Of a stretch of DNA of 64,000 nt, positions 24,257-36,267 are shown in pieces. This DNA comes from Parelaphostrongylus tenuis (taxonomy: Eukaryota; Nematoda; Chromadorea; Rhabditida; Metastrongylidae): the NCBI GenBank assembly GCA_019055375.1, contig JAHQIW010000096.1:39111-103110 (forward strand), read 5' to 3'. The notes beneath the pieces were generated by a model. The model was not told where the DNA came from, did no database searches, and saw only the letters and a list, made by a program, of their open reading frames with translations. Positions within the stretch are counted from its first letter, which is position 1. Each line of letters begins with the position of its first letter. Both the position numbers and the translations under genes were made by a program.

Positions 24257-24466
24257 ATGAAATACAACTACTACTATATTTTTTGCCCTTTAATGGTATT
24301 AGAATCTAAAATGGGTGATGGCGAGCTCAACGCCCGGTTGAGGCTTCAAGTTTCGCTTGCAATCAGCATCCCTGTGGATGTATTCCACATTGCACCTTGT
24401 CATCAAATAAGCATCAGTGTTGATAAGCACTCAATTTTCATGGGTATTTTGGCACTTTTTATATAG
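24257..24466 (+). CDS. Orphan ORF, unidentified
   Basis: The 69-codon plus frame contains ESKMGDGELNARLRLQVSLA and ISIPVDVF, and a TTAG acceptor-like site precedes ESKMG. It ends in a stop. No motif is recognised; it may be an exon or chance. Confidence 0.22.
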   Translation: MKYNYYYIFCPLMVLESKMGDGELNARLRLQVSLAISIPVDVFHIAPCHQISISVDKHSIFMGILALFI

Positions 24467-24469
24467 TCC

Positions 24470-25290
24470 CTCTGATACAATAACTATGGCTCACCTGAAA
24501 TGGAGAAAGGTGATCATCTATCAGTATTCAACTCTATAGTGGTCTACACAATGAATGGTGCGGAACTTCGATGGCTACGAATAGTCTTCAATTACTACGG
24601 GGCTTGTTATAGTACAAATCAATGGTATAGACACCACGTTGTTTAGTTATGTAGCAAATATAATCCCAGGCGTGTTGACTTACGGGTAAATCTTGGAACT
24701 TAAAAGAGAATAATAAAAGAATAGCTAATCAGTAAAGAGAGTAAATTTTGTGAATTCCGCACGGCTTCAGTTCAACTGGTCTTGAATGCAAATTTGTGCT
24801 CCCAAAATCAATCCCGCTGATTGGTGATTGTTGACAAGCACCTGTCACGATTAAAACACGGGTAAAAAAAAGTTATATTTCATATTGCAGACTGTTAGTA
24901 AAAATAAATTGACCTGTAAATAGAAGTCAATGTTACTTAGAAGAGTTTTTACAGTATCTTTATGCTTCAACAAGACGGCTGTTCTCACATACTATATATT
25001 GACTGAGTCTTGCCAACAGTATTGATTGGCATATGGGATACCAAATAAGGTAGAATTGACACCTGTATTTTTGCTGAGCTACGTGCAACTCGACCGGGTG
25101 TTAATTTACAAGCTCGCAAAAAAATCAATGCAGGTATGACATGTTGCCTCCACATGATGATCGTTTTCTCTTCTTCATCATTTGATTCTTAGATAAACAA
25201 AGCAAAAAGTATGAGGAAATTTATTGATACGATAAATGTACAATACCTTTCAAAACCTCGCTTGAAAAATCCAATAGATAGAACATGTTA
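24470..25290. other. No gene recognised
   Basis: No exon or known repeat identified. Confidence 0.4.
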
Positions 25291-25299
25291 AGCCTTATA

Positions 25300-25520
25300 A
25301 GATATCTGGTACGGCATTTTGGGCGCTCCACGCACGCTTCGGCGTTATTCGCACACCTCATTAGAAGCACATGCCTTTCGGTTCACCTAGCGACTGATAG
25401 CTGCGGCGTCGAAGATGTATAATTTTTTGTCAAGCGAAGAAGATTACTTGATGTGCTACTGATGGGGCGTTGCGCGTAACGCCGAGACGTACATATAACA
25501 CTCGAAATGCCGTACCAAAC
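25300..25520. repeat. Small palindrome with decayed hammerhead-like arms
   Basis: Inverted ends ('ggtacggcatttt' and 'aatgccgtacc') enclose two arms with CTAATGAGG on the minus strand and CTGATGGGGCGTT on the plus strand, each followed by a stem ending CGCC, GA(A/G)(A/G) and CGT. Stem II of the right arm (GGCGTT with AACGCC) is a perfect 6 bp, but both cores are mutated. Confidence 0.5.
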
Positions 25521-25744
25521 CTTTAGGATTGAAAAACTGTATCAAGAAGCGACATGATTTGTTATTTGAAATCTTCTGAGCATACTCAATATACTGAACG
25601 CACCAATTCAGCGATGTTGATATTCGGCACAATTCTAGTAGTCGCAAAACTCATATACTCTGCTCGACATAAAATACTTTCATAACTTCAAAGAAAACTG
25701 CATTTCTTGAAATTTCAGCAAATCAGTGTTTTTTATGAAACAAC

Positions 25745-25990
25745 GTGAAGTTATATTATTAAGGAAATTGAGTGGTGAACAAAAACACGGCCTCAGGCGG
25801 GAATCGAACCCACGTTTCATCCTATCCGGAGACGCGTGCTCTACCACTACACCACTGAGGCACGTTTGCCCGACCACTCATTCTTCTACATCTCAATGTT
25901 AGCTATCAACCACCAACCTTTGACAGGTTTGGTCGGGTATGCGATTTCGCTTTATAAACCCAGTTGAGCTGATAACTATTCTATTTACTA
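25745..25990. mobile_element. Element with tRNA-like arm (family 4)
   Basis: Contains the tRNA-like sequence at 25790-25861, flanked by 'gagtggtgaacaaaaacac' and 'cccgaccactcattcttc'. It ends in 'tgtttataaagcg'-type sequence shared, inverted, with the 41.5-42.1 kb block. Confidence 0.65.
25790..25861 (-). repeat. tRNA-like structure
   Basis: 72 nt on the minus strand. The acceptor stem GCCTCAG pairs fully with CTGAGGC, a D-arm contains GTAGTGGTAGAGCA, and the T-arm is GTGGGTTCGATTCCCGC. The anticodon stem is weak (CGTCT with GGATG) and its loop lacks U33. The complete A and B boxes and matching stems fit a pol III-derived element better than a working tRNA. Confidence 0.6.
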
Positions 25991-26689
25991 ATACAGTAAA
26001 TCTAAAATAAAAGAAAAAAAATAAATAAAATATATATAATAGTAAATCTATATCTAAAAGCAGTGAAAATACTGTAATTTACAACGTGAAGTTGTTGTGT
26101 AAGTATCTGGTTAGCTGTCGTAGATAAATAGTACAATGAGAATCTCGTGCTTGCTCATCAAGAAAACCATTCAAGTGTTGATCAGTACTGAGCTCAATAG
26201 AAAGTCGGTCTTGGAATCCAGATATCAGTTATAAAGGATAGGGATAGAGTAACAGGATTTCATCTTCTGCAAACATAAAGTGTCTTTCATGTCATTCCCA
26301 TTCAATATTTCAAGTAGAAAAAAGTCACATTTCCTACAGTGGTTTTTATCTATACAATATGTTGGTCATTTTTTGGGTTTTTGAAATCAGTTAAAAGTTA
26401 GTCGTTGGGTTGTATATCAATATTGATTCTTGGCATAGAGTCGTAACTTTCACCTCAAAGTATTCATCATTTCAAATTATGGTTCTCCATAGTATTGCTC
26501 CTCAAATGAGAGTATTATGCGAACTTTGTTCAAGCTTTTTTCAAAGGTGCTCCTTTATCATCTACCCGTATCGCCAGTGCGCCGGCCTTACAAGATTACA
26601 AGAGATCGGATAATACCGTACTCAATGAGAAATCAAGACAGCAATAATGCCCAACTTATGAGGATCTAGAAATGACTACATAAAAAACG

Positions 26690-27740
26690 GAGCTACCAAA
26701 CCTCAACTGCCCAGCAAAGAATTCGTAACATTAGAGCTCAATATGTTGTTTTGTTCAAATATCCAAGAGAAACGTATGACTTTAGATTAAGTCCTCAAGG
26801 TGATACTAGCAATGAAGACGTTAAATATGAGCCATTTGGCACAAGGAGATGGATATAACACAGCAGCAGCTGAGGCGCCGTCGATAGCTGAATGCTTAAT
26901 GCCGTCACTTATCTCAATCCTATTTGCTATCCTATCCAGCTACCTCCACTGCCAACGTCAGCAGCTCAAACTGATATCTCTAGGTCTTTTAAAAAATCTA
27001 CCACTAAATCGTATTATTTGATAATAAGGTAAGAGGCAAAAACAGAACTAATGAATACACATCTCAAACAAGTCGGAAGGGAAGGACTTAGTGGACTGAT
27101 TGGTGCTGTGGTACATACGAAAGTATCGTCCTAGTTCGGCTCTTCCACCATTTTTTAAAATTTCATGACAACGCTTGAACTTCGCTACTTTCAATATTGT
27201 AAGGATATTTGATTCAAAGCACGTTCTACGACGTTGATAAAAATTACAAAATCCTTAAGCAGCAGGCGGGGCAACACGCGAAATGTTGGAAGACCATTGT
27301 AAAGGAATTCGAGGAAACGAATCGTATCCAAAAAGTGTTCAGATTCACACAGCCTGTGTAATGTCGTAGTATGTAAACAAATGTAAATAAATAGCAAATT
27401 TATTAGTCAAAGAAATTATTCAGATAAGTCAAATGATGAACGGATTGAGAAAAACCTCTGAAAGCACGTTATCGCACTGATGAGCACAATGGAAGGTGTG
27501 CAATCTAACCTGTTATATGCTGAGCCGCGAGTGGGGCGATGCGAGCTCTGTAGGGTGACGTTTCCTTTCTGATAGTTTATAGTAGCGCGTAGGGTTCCTT
27601 TTCTACCAATCTTGTGATTAATCGCTTGTTTATCAAACGAAATATTGTGGTGGGTATCGGCAGAGAGTGGCTTTTTTGTGCACTCAAAAATATACGAGCA
27701 ACTAGTTCTCAAGCGGAATCATTGGCTAACAAATCATTTA
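26690..27740 (+). repeat. Low-copy repeat LR1, copy 1
   Basis: Diverged but collinear with 37240-38705: 'atatgttgttt' then 'gcagcagctgaggcgccgtc', 'gatagctgaatgcttaatgc', 'aagcagcaggcgg', 'aatgtaaataaatag' and 'tattgtggtgggta' occur in the same order. The second copy carries two SINE insertions absent here. No protein is recognised in either. Confidence 0.6.
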
Positions 27741-27744
27741 TTAC

Positions 27745-28435
27745 TTGACAGTAAATCTGGAACATTGTTTTCTAGCAGTGATATGACATTATACATCTAC
27801 GAATGAAGTGATAAGTAATAAACATTCGACTCTATGCAGGAGTAGAAACCGCGTTTCCCCATGTTGTGGGCGCATACAATCACTGCACAATCGAGACCAC
27901 TGTGTTGCTACCACTCTCTTCGACATAAGCTATTGAAGCTGCCAACAATTAACCTTTAACAACTTCTCCGGTGTGGTGAGTTTATATCGACATCAAACCG
28001 AGTCAAGCTGCAGCCAATGGTTATGTAATCTATAACTCCTGAATTGATGGCTTTTTAGCAGTGTCATGATGTTGTAATTGTACATTTAAGAACGTTGAGT
28101 CGTATGTAGCGCTTCTGATTTGCAAGGAATTCAAAAAGTTTATGTCGAAGTAAGGTGGTAGCAAAGCGGTGGCCTGGATAATCGACGCATTACCGCTATA
28201 GGTGAAACTCCGGCTCAACTCCCTCCTGGGGTCGAATGCTTTGCGTTTCACTAAACAATTTTAGATTTCAATTAACTGCTGTTTCACTCTGAACAATTGT
28301 AACAAATCTTGACGATCGTGTGCAATGGGCAGCTATAAGAACATGCAAATAGGTTAAAAGTAAAGTGCGGACACTTCGACAATCTAATTAATAACAATAA
28401 TAAATAATAATCATAATCATAGTACGATGGACCAT
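27745..28435. other. No gene; possible diverged tRNA-like remnant
   Basis: At about 27830-27960 'gcaggagtagaaaccgcgttt' and 'cactgcacaatcgagaccact' faintly resemble the arms of the tRNA-like palindromes. No exon identified. Confidence 0.3.
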
Positions 28436-28439
28436 ATTA

Positions 28440-28600
28440 AATATGTGATGGATTCACCTGTCACCTGTATCACCTGTCGTTCCGTTGATCGTCGAGTGAC
28501 TCGAGCGGCTACCAACAACTCTTCCATTTTTTCCTATCGCGTGCAAGAGTAGCCCAGTGGGTCCTCCTCGCTCTAGGGATTCGCTGAGCATCATATCTAT
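28440..28600 (-). mobile_element. RTE LINE, 3'-end fragment (5'-truncated)
   Basis: Minus strand matches the last 160 bp of the full-length RTE (WATLARDREKW region, 'gtcactcgacgatcaac') and ends in CAGGTGATACAGGTGACAGG, the same kind of tail. Short 5'-truncated copies are usual for LINEs. Confidence 0.85.
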
Positions 28601-28894
28601 ATAAAAATCATTCGTACCTAGTAAGTGACAGTGTAATGTCTTTCTTATAATACTATCAAATTCAATCTCTCGTAATCTGTGAGTAGCAAAAAATTATTCT
28701 TCATTGCCAGTGGAGGATAATAATTAGTAGTCGTTTTGAATGCGATGACAGCCAAGCATCACCCGTTAGGACTGTACTATCTTCAGCACATTTTGCGGTG
28801 GAGCTGTTCTGTCAAATCACTCTGAGCCGAAAGATAGTAATAAATCTCACGACGACTATCATTACCTTGGCATAGTTTGAATAAATCAGTACTT

Positions 28895-31595
28895 TCTTTT
28901 ATTTAGCCGCTCCGAGGTATTATTGATATTATTTATTGAGTATTAGCGAGGCATACAACAATACAGTTGTAATCCAGCTAGAATATACAATAATCGAGGT
29001 TGCTAACGTTTCGGCGGATCGCCTTCTTGAAAGCCTGGAAAGATCTCATTGATCCACAATTCACTAAGCAAAACCTCTATAACCCTAGCAGAAAACGTTA
29101 GAAATGAATTTTGGATCGCATAGTAGAAGCTTCATTCTAAAACACTCACTGCTTTGATATTTGGGTCTATCAATTATTCATTGAAGACCAGCCGCTTAAC
29201 GTCAGTGTATCAGTGGGCTGTGACTAACTCAGGCCGGAAAAATCAGCCTAAGGTATTATTCGAGGTCACGCGTGATCACGAGGCACTCCTCTGTTCGGTT
29301 CATTTTCGAGCCTCTGCTATGTCTCCAGAGGGCTATTTAGGTCTTACGCTCAGATGTTCTTGATTCCTGTGCGAGGATCGTTAATTTGACGCCGAACTTT
29401 ACTCCTGCATGTTTTTGGTCCCTATGCGTGCCTAATGGAGTTTTAGGTCAGAATTGCGCAACCGAACTAGGTGCTCTTCTACACGGAGGAACAGTGGCCT
29501 ACCCGTTTTGCCAATGTAATCATCGTCGCATGCCTCGCAAGAGATTAGGTAAATAATACCTGATCATACAGTCGCCGTCTCTGCCGTTTAAGCAAACTTT
29601 GCAGTCATTGGTTTCGCAGAGGCACTCATACAGTCGGTTGCGGACTAATTGACGCTTTAATGTCTTTGGAGTATTTCAACTATTGCTACTGAATCATCCA
29701 AACCTGCTCTTTTCAGGCAGCTTTTGATAGCTGTGCTTATTTCGTTAGACATTGAAGGCAGGAGGAAGAAACCTTATTTTTGCCGAACTTGTCGTTTGGG
29801 TCGTATAGATTTTCTTCTTAATCTAACCTGAGAAGCTTATACCGTATCGTAGCCATTAGAGATGGTTATTTTTCGCGCCAAGCTAAAAAATTCTATCTTG
29901 AATTCTTTTCCTGAGCACACATTTGTCGCTGTTAGAAACTTTCGGTACCATTTTTGTATTGTAGGAGTTTTTGGACAGGATGACCTGAACATTCAAAAAA
30001 GGGAGCCAATTTGCTTTTGGTTTCTCACGGGTGAACTTTATGTACTCCGACTGACTGTTCAGTAACTCAAATCATTTGTCCATCTCCTTTGGGTTGAGCA
30101 GACGGCAAAGCAGTCATCTTATACCTACAGCAGAGTAGTAACGGCCGGAGATCGATAATTGGGCTCTCCTCTGAGACATAAAGGCTATAGCAAGTGTTGG
30201 CGCTAGTCTTTGCCCCATTGCCAGCCCTCCGATTTGGGCAAAACAGTTCCCGGACCATTTAAAGATTTGAACAGTTTAGGCACTCTCTTAAGAGAGACAT
30301 AACCTCCCGGATGGAGGAGCCATACGTGTTTGTGGTCCTTTCGTGCTCCGTTAGAAGCTCGTATATGGCTTGCATTGCGGACTCATTCGACACGTTTGTA
30401 TAAAAGGCGGTTACGTCGAAAGATTTCATCACGTACGCGTTGTTGGGGGAAGCGTTACGTAAATGGTCTAGGAACATTTGTGTAAATGATCTAGGAAGAG
30501 TCTAAATTCTTTCTATTTTGACTGCCACTTGCAGTGGTATGATCTTATAGTATACCCAATATGTGGAGTACTGTGCAAAACGTTTGCGTCAGCCGGAATT
30601 CGAACCCAGATCTCACTCTTTCCGGGAGCGTATGCTAACCGTTCGTATGCTATAGCGTATGCTAAAGCAAGCGTCGGTAGTGCAACGGTTAGCGTACGCT
30701 CCCGGAAAGAGTGAGATCTGGATTCAAATCCCGGCTGACGCAAACGTTTTTTGCACAGTACTCCCATATTGAGATCTAGGAACATTTGTGTTTGTGAGAC
30801 GAGCTGGAATGTGTTTTAGTAAATGGACATTAGGTCTAAAAACCACGTTATCCTATCCGTTGGTCCGCCTACGCAGCTGATGATAGGTCTAACCTTGAAA
30901 TTTGATGGATTGATAGACAAAAGATCATCAGTGCATACTAACATATGAGTATTAATAAGTAAGTATAAGACGGGGCATGATGGTGGGCTAAGTTTTAGTT
31001 GAGAGATGATGAATGGCTTCAAACCTGCCGAACTTGCTATTTTTACCCATTTTTGATTCAGTTTTCTATACTGTTTTTGGAATTCCTCATCAGATGATGG
31101 GCGATGAAGTGTGGTGTCTTCAAAATGGTTTTTCGTTATCGTAATATCTAACTGATTAGGAATTACCACAAACTCTCTTCCCTTTTCGCTAACTGATAGT
31201 CTAATTGTTTTGTAATTTATTAGCTCCCGTATCTGTCGCATACCGCTCTTGCTGCGCTGATGTAAGGCGGGAACTAAACATTTTCCCGCGGTGGTGGTTA
31301 AGAATTCTAAGAGATTAGCTTGAAAATATGCGAAAATTGGTATCTAACTTGTCATTGGGATCTTGCTGTTTTAGAAACGCTCGAGGAAAAGGTGATATTG
31401 GTATTGCCCCTACGTTCCGTTGTTCATGCCTGTTGGATGATTCTATTCTGGCTTTATAGCGGAGTCGGCCTCGAAGTTCTTGCGAACTGCCTGCGATACT
31501 GCACAGGGTTTCCTTAGAAATGGGTTGCGCTGGTGAGAAACTTGGACCCATTTCCAAGAGAGAGCGCGCATTATCGGGAAGAGTCATGCCTCCTA
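28895..31595 (-). pseudogene. Penelope-like element, long broken copy
   Basis: Minus strand in order: N-terminal block (MTLPDNARSLLEMGPSFSP, from 31590), RT start (FVVIPNQLDITITKNHFEDT, QLKLSPPSCPVLYLLINTH, VRPIISCVGGPTDRITWF, 31241-30816), RT motif A region SFDVTAFYTNVSNESAM (30477-30259), GIY-YIG region (29740-29460) and 3' tail. The catalytic YxDD has been lost: the region reads CCRYKMTALPSAQ. A 291-bp palindromic element interrupts the RT at 30484-30774. A decayed hammerhead-like motif lies at about 29002-29035. This is the longest copy here and the only one with the N-terminal block. It stands head to head with the plus-strand copy at 31600. Confidence 0.85.
30484..30774. mobile_element. 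Palindromic tRNA-like element inserted in Penelope-like RT
   Basis: Both ends are inverted copies of AGTACTGTGCAAAA...CGTTTGCGTCAGCCGG. The right arm (30671-30741, plus) folds as a tRNA: GCGTCGG with CTGACGC (six of seven pairs) and B-box-like GGATTCAAATCC. The left arm (30586 on, minus) is its inverse but lacks the 5' acceptor part. The 17-bp TCTAGGAACATTTGTGT is duplicated exactly at 30467-30483 and 30775-30791, which shows the palindrome moved as one unit and defines its ends. Confidence 0.85.
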
Positions 31596-31599
31596 CTGA

Positions 31600-33410
31600 T
31601 GATGTACTGGTTTGCACTGATGATCTTTTGTCTAGTACTCTATTAAATTTCAAAGTTCGGCCCATCATCAGCTGCGTAGGCGGACCAACAGATGGGATAA
31701 CGTGGTTTTAGATCTAATACTAGTCCAATTACTAAAACTCATTCCAGCTCATCTAACCAACACCCAAATGTTCCTAGACCAAATACGTAACGCGTTCCCC
31801 AGCAACGAGTACGTGATGAAATCTTTCGACGTAACCGCCTTTTTATACAAACTTGTCGAAAGAGTCCGCAATGCAAGCCATATACGAGCTTCTGACGGAG
31901 CAAGAAAGGACCACAAACACGTATGGCTTCTCCATCCGGCAGGTTATGACTCGCTTAAAAGAGTGCCTAAAACTGTTTAATCTTTAGGTGGTCCGGGAAT
32001 TATTTTGCCCAAATCGGAAGGCTGGCAATGGGGAAACGACTAGCGCCAACACTTGCTATAGCCTTTATGCCTAAGGTGGAGAGCCAATAATCGATCTCCG
32101 GCCGTTACTCTAGTGTAGGTATAATTTGTCGTCCGCCCAACCTAAAGGAGATGGACAAATGTTTTGAGTTACTGAACAGTCAGTCGGAGTACATAAGGTT
32201 TACCCGTGAGAAACTGAAAGCGAAATTGGTCCCCTTCTTCTAATGTTCAGGTCATCCTGTCGAAAAACTCCCACAATACAAAGTGCTACCGTAAACCAAG
32301 CAACAAAAACATCTTGGTTCATTACCTATCAGCTCATACTTCACACATAAAACGCGCACTTCTGAAGAATATGTTCCGAACAGCGATAAATGTGTGCACA
32401 GGAAAAAATTTAAGATGGAATCTTTAAGCTTGGCGCGAAAAATAACTATCTCTAATGGCTACGATGCGGTAGGAGCTTTTCAGGTTAGATTTAGAGGAAA
32501 TTCTATGCTCCCAAACGATAGTTCTGGCGAAAATAAGGCTCCTTTCCTCCTGCCTTTTATCACTACGAAATAGTACAGCTATTAAACGATGCCTAAAAAG
32601 AGCAGGTTTGGATAATTCGGTAGCAATAGTTGAAATACCCCCAAAAACACTGAAGCGTCAATTAGTCCGCAACCGACTGTATGACCGCTTCTGCCAAACC
32701 AATGATTGCAAAGTTTGTCTGAACGGCAGAGACGGCGACTGTATGAGATCGGGTATAATTTACCTAATCTCTTGCGAGATATGCGGCGATGAGTTGCATT
32801 GGCGAAACGGGTAGACCACTATTCCTCCGTGTAAAAGAGCACCTAGCTGGGTTCGCACTGTGATCAAACTCCCAGGCACGCTAGGCCAAAAACCTGCAGG
32901 AGTAATGTTCGGCGTCAAATTCACGATCCTCGCCCAGGAATCAAGAACATCTGCGCGTAAAACATTAGAAGCCTTTTGGATACATAACAAAGGCCCGAAA
33001 ATGAACCGAAAAGATTAGTGCCTCGTAATCACGCGTGACTTCGAACCATACCTCAGGCTGATTTTTCCGGCCCGAGTTAGGCACAGCCCACTGATGCGCT
33101 GAACCTAAGCGGCTGGTCTTCAATGAATAACTGATAGACCCAAACATCAAACGGTGAGTGTTTCAAAATGAAGTTTTTACTACGCGATCTAAAATTCATT
33201 TCTAACATTTTTTGCTAAGGTTATGGATCTTTTGGCTTAGTGAATTGTGGATCGATGTGATCTTTCCAGGCTCTGAAGAAGGCGACACGCCGAAACGTTA
33301 GCCACCTCAAATATTGTATATTCAAGCTGCATTACTAACTGTATTGTTTGTATGCTTCGCTGATATTCAATAAATAACATCAATAACACCTCGGAACGCC
33401 TAAATAGAAG
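31600..33410 (+). pseudogene. Penelope-like element, RT plus GIY-YIG (broken)
   Basis: Plus strand in order: VCTDDLLSS, VRPIISCVGGPTDGITWF, MFLDQIRNAFPSNEYVMKSF with SFDVTAF (RT motif A), then a decayed palm (the YxDD reads CRYNLSS), TLKRQLVRNRLYDRF, CKVCLNGRDGDCMRSG, IYLISCEICGDE (GIY-YIG) and a non-coding tail. It lacks the N-terminal domain and begins exactly where the minus-strand copy's N-terminus ends. Many stops and frame changes make it non-coding. It supplies the best-preserved hammerhead-like 3' motif. Confidence 0.85.
33269..33303 (+). ncRNA. Hammerhead-like motif in Penelope-like 3' end
   Basis: CTGAAGA (33273-33279) plus one extra A, stem II GGCG-ACA-CGCC (perfect), GAAA (33292-33295), then a minimal self-complementary ACGT and T. 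The GGCT before the core pairs perfectly with the AGCC after the predicted cleavage site. Hammerheads in Penelope-like elements are established knowledge; activity here is inferred. Confidence 0.55.
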
Positions 33411-33411
33411 A

Positions 33412-34429
33412 AAATACTGAAAGATAGTCTTCCGATTGCCAAATACATTTTTAAAATATTCAGAATAAAACTCAGAGAAACATATTACTTTGAAAATTAG
33501 ATTGTGAGGAAACAGTCTCAGAACATCAGTGACTAATCAAGAATTTCCGAAGTAATGATAGAAATTATTTCTACAACATCCAAATTGGGCTAACGTAACC
33601 ATTGCAAGGCGACGATATCAAATCCTTGCAGCTCACGTTTAGAGAGAACTGGACCGCCAAATGAACTACAAGCCTTCTGCACCATCAAAACGCATCATTT
33701 GAAAATCAAAGCGTCAGATACATAACCGTCAGTTATCTAGTGTCCTCAAGCGAATCTAGCCTACTCATAATGTTAGTGTGTTTTGCTCTGGTTACCTACT
33801 TTACTCAATACAGCACAAAATCTCTATTAAACCTTGCGTTAATTTTATTTGAGAGTAATTTTTTGGCCGACGGTCTTTCACCTCTGACCTGAGTGAAGGC
33901 TTGCACGGGACCTGAAATGTATCGGAGTTTCTTAGTATTTAACTAGTTTCTGAATTTCCTTCTCAAGCCAGACACGAGGTGTTGAACTATTCTTAATTAC
34001 CATTATCAGTAACTACTTTTGGACTATGCGTGAATTTTGCATTATATGCCTAGTAAGCATGCGATTTAGCAAAACTTATTCCGGTGCTCGTAGAGTCTTC
34101 AATAATCTGTATTTTGAGAAAATTCATGAAAGCGCCTTCTAACTATCATTAGAGTCGACTTCTTTCCCACGCATTATTCTCCTGGATTATTGTTTATTTT
34201 TTTACTCCAGATGAGTTTGCTGGCTTTCCATTGACGGGGGCCTTGTGTTTTGATAGGTAGCAAGTGAAAATCCGAGCAATGTGTTCAAGAGAACTGGTGG
34301 GAAGCACTTCAGGTGTTCTGCTCTTATCCTATCTGTATCAGGTGTTGTTCTATCCTCCACGGGCAAAACGCCGTGTCGGATTTCAAAAAGAGAACAGGTG
34401 AAACGTCATTTTATTTCCCTTATATTTGA
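33412..34429. other. No gene recognised
   Basis: No exon or known repeat identified. Confidence 0.4.
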
Positions 34430-36125
34430 TGCAACGGTAAGAGGACGTGGCTGTTGAAGAGATCCGAATACTAATCGTGAATGCTTTTGTCCATTGCCTT
34501 TCTAGGAGCTGTAAGCGTCTCGTCAGGGCGTCGGAGTGCAATCACCTTGGTCTTCTAATTGGCGAGGCTCTAGCGGGCTTAGCAAATGCTCTTCCCTGCT
34601 TCTGCAACTTTGGTCACAGTCTGCGTCTCTTTAAGATCTTCTTTTATCGCCTCTCTGTAGCTTTTCGCAAGTTTTGAAGTGAGGTTTCGACTACTTGTAA
34701 CATGCGCGATTCCACGTAGACGTATAAGTTCAATTGTATGCGGCGACAAGCATCTTTTCGCAATTTTAAGACTCTCTGCTTTCATAGCGTTGACGTGACG
34801 ATGTTCATTGAGCACGTCGTATTCTTCGTCGATGCTGTAAGCATCGGTGTCTTCTTATAAAGCGACTGATAGCTTGAATACATCTCAGTTTATGGTAATT
34901 CTAACACTTCTTCATTGAAATTTGAGGCTTTCTCTCTTTTCCGCGAGATAAGGAACGTTGTGCAAAGGAGACGATGGCCTAATCCTGTGTAGAACTGAGG
35001 AAAAACAGCGACATCGGTCAGAGGACACTTTCGATATAGCAAGCTGTGGTCTGTTTTACCCTCCACTGGGAGGCTCCCATGTCCACCGCTGAGAGTAAGG
35101 CTTTTGGAATGATAGATTCAGACAGCCTCTCACTCTTTTCGTTCCATTTTAGTCAATGGTTCCCAATATGACGTTCCTCAGGCGTTCTTCTAAGTCTAAT
35201 TTTCGCGTTGAAATCTCCAATAATGACTCAAAAATTGTGTAGCCCTCTCTGAAGAACTTCTTGAGACCCATAAAAAGCGCTTCAACTTGTCTTCGTCGTG
35301 GCTTGTCGTTGGTGCGCGTGCATCGAAGACGGTCAAAGCCGGCATTGATCCACATTGTTTCAACCGCAGTCAACCGATCTGGGTTGTTATCTGTTAAATG
35401 AATCAATGTTCACGGTCGAATTCATTTTGCGAGAATGACGACGTCGCCGACATCTCTACGATCGCATGTTCAAAAAAAATCTTTTCATGTGTCTTATACA
35501 TTGTCAGATGGATGGCGTCTTCTCGTCCCGGCCAGACCAATGACGTCGTGCCTAATCGTTTTTGTTTGCATTAATAGATCTTTTATAGCGGAATCGTATG
35601 CAAGTGTTCGTGCGTTACAGGTACAAATTGTACTTTAGTTCATTTCGATATTGACAGCCTAGTTTGGTTTGGAGGCTTTAACACTTCTCCGTACTCATCT
35701 TTCCCGACGCTGCCGTATCGGGAACTCTTTTGGGGACAAGGAAGTGAGACCCAATTTTCAATAAGGTTTTTAGCATTTGATACATAACATGTAGCTTGTT
35801 GAGCTCTGAACATAAAAGCTGAGCTTACAAGTAGCTACCGATCTCTCTGGGGAACAGGAGAAGCCTATTCGTTGAAGGCGCTCTTGACCGGTTCGCAAGT
35901 ACTAGCCAGCAGCTTGGTTGCGAGCTTTTGGCCTATTCGACTCGTGGAAATAGAGTTTGTCAAACCGGTAGTGCAGAAGCAAGGAGTTTATCTACTTTTA
36001 TCTACTGCATCCACCTGCGTCTTTTGAAAGCACACGAAAAGTTTTGATTCGCATTCAATATCCCTACCTCCACATGGGGACGCATTATGTGCTCTCACGA
36101 CTAAGCGAACTGAGAAGCCACCGAA
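34430..36125 (-). pseudogene. RTE LINE 5' half (leader, endonuclease, linker)
   Basis: Minus strand begins with a leader matching 19370-19540 (GACGCAGGTGGAT and flanks), then broken endonuclease blocks (VEALFMGLKKFFREGYT equals VEAFYMDLEKFFREDHT of the full copy), then the linker CLSPHTIELIRLRGIAHVTS, LTSKLAKSYREAIKEDL and AEAGKSI. It stops at the start of the RT domain. Multiple frameshifts and stops; dead. Losing the 3' rather than the 5' half is unusual for a LINE and points to a later deletion or rearrangement. Confidence 0.8.
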
Positions 36126-36267
36126 TGAGAGATCTGCGGATAATACGGCGTTCTATCAAAAGTACGAATGTTCTCAGTAGACTAGCCATAGCTAAGGCAT
36201 CAACAACTCTGAACTTTCACGGAATTAGATATGAATATGTAGAGAATAGGAGGGCGGGTATGGGCTG

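Noticed and set aside
25790..25861. Functional tRNA gene
   Set aside because: Acceptor, D and T arms fit, but the anticodon arm is poor, U33 is missing and the sequence is part of a repeat family.
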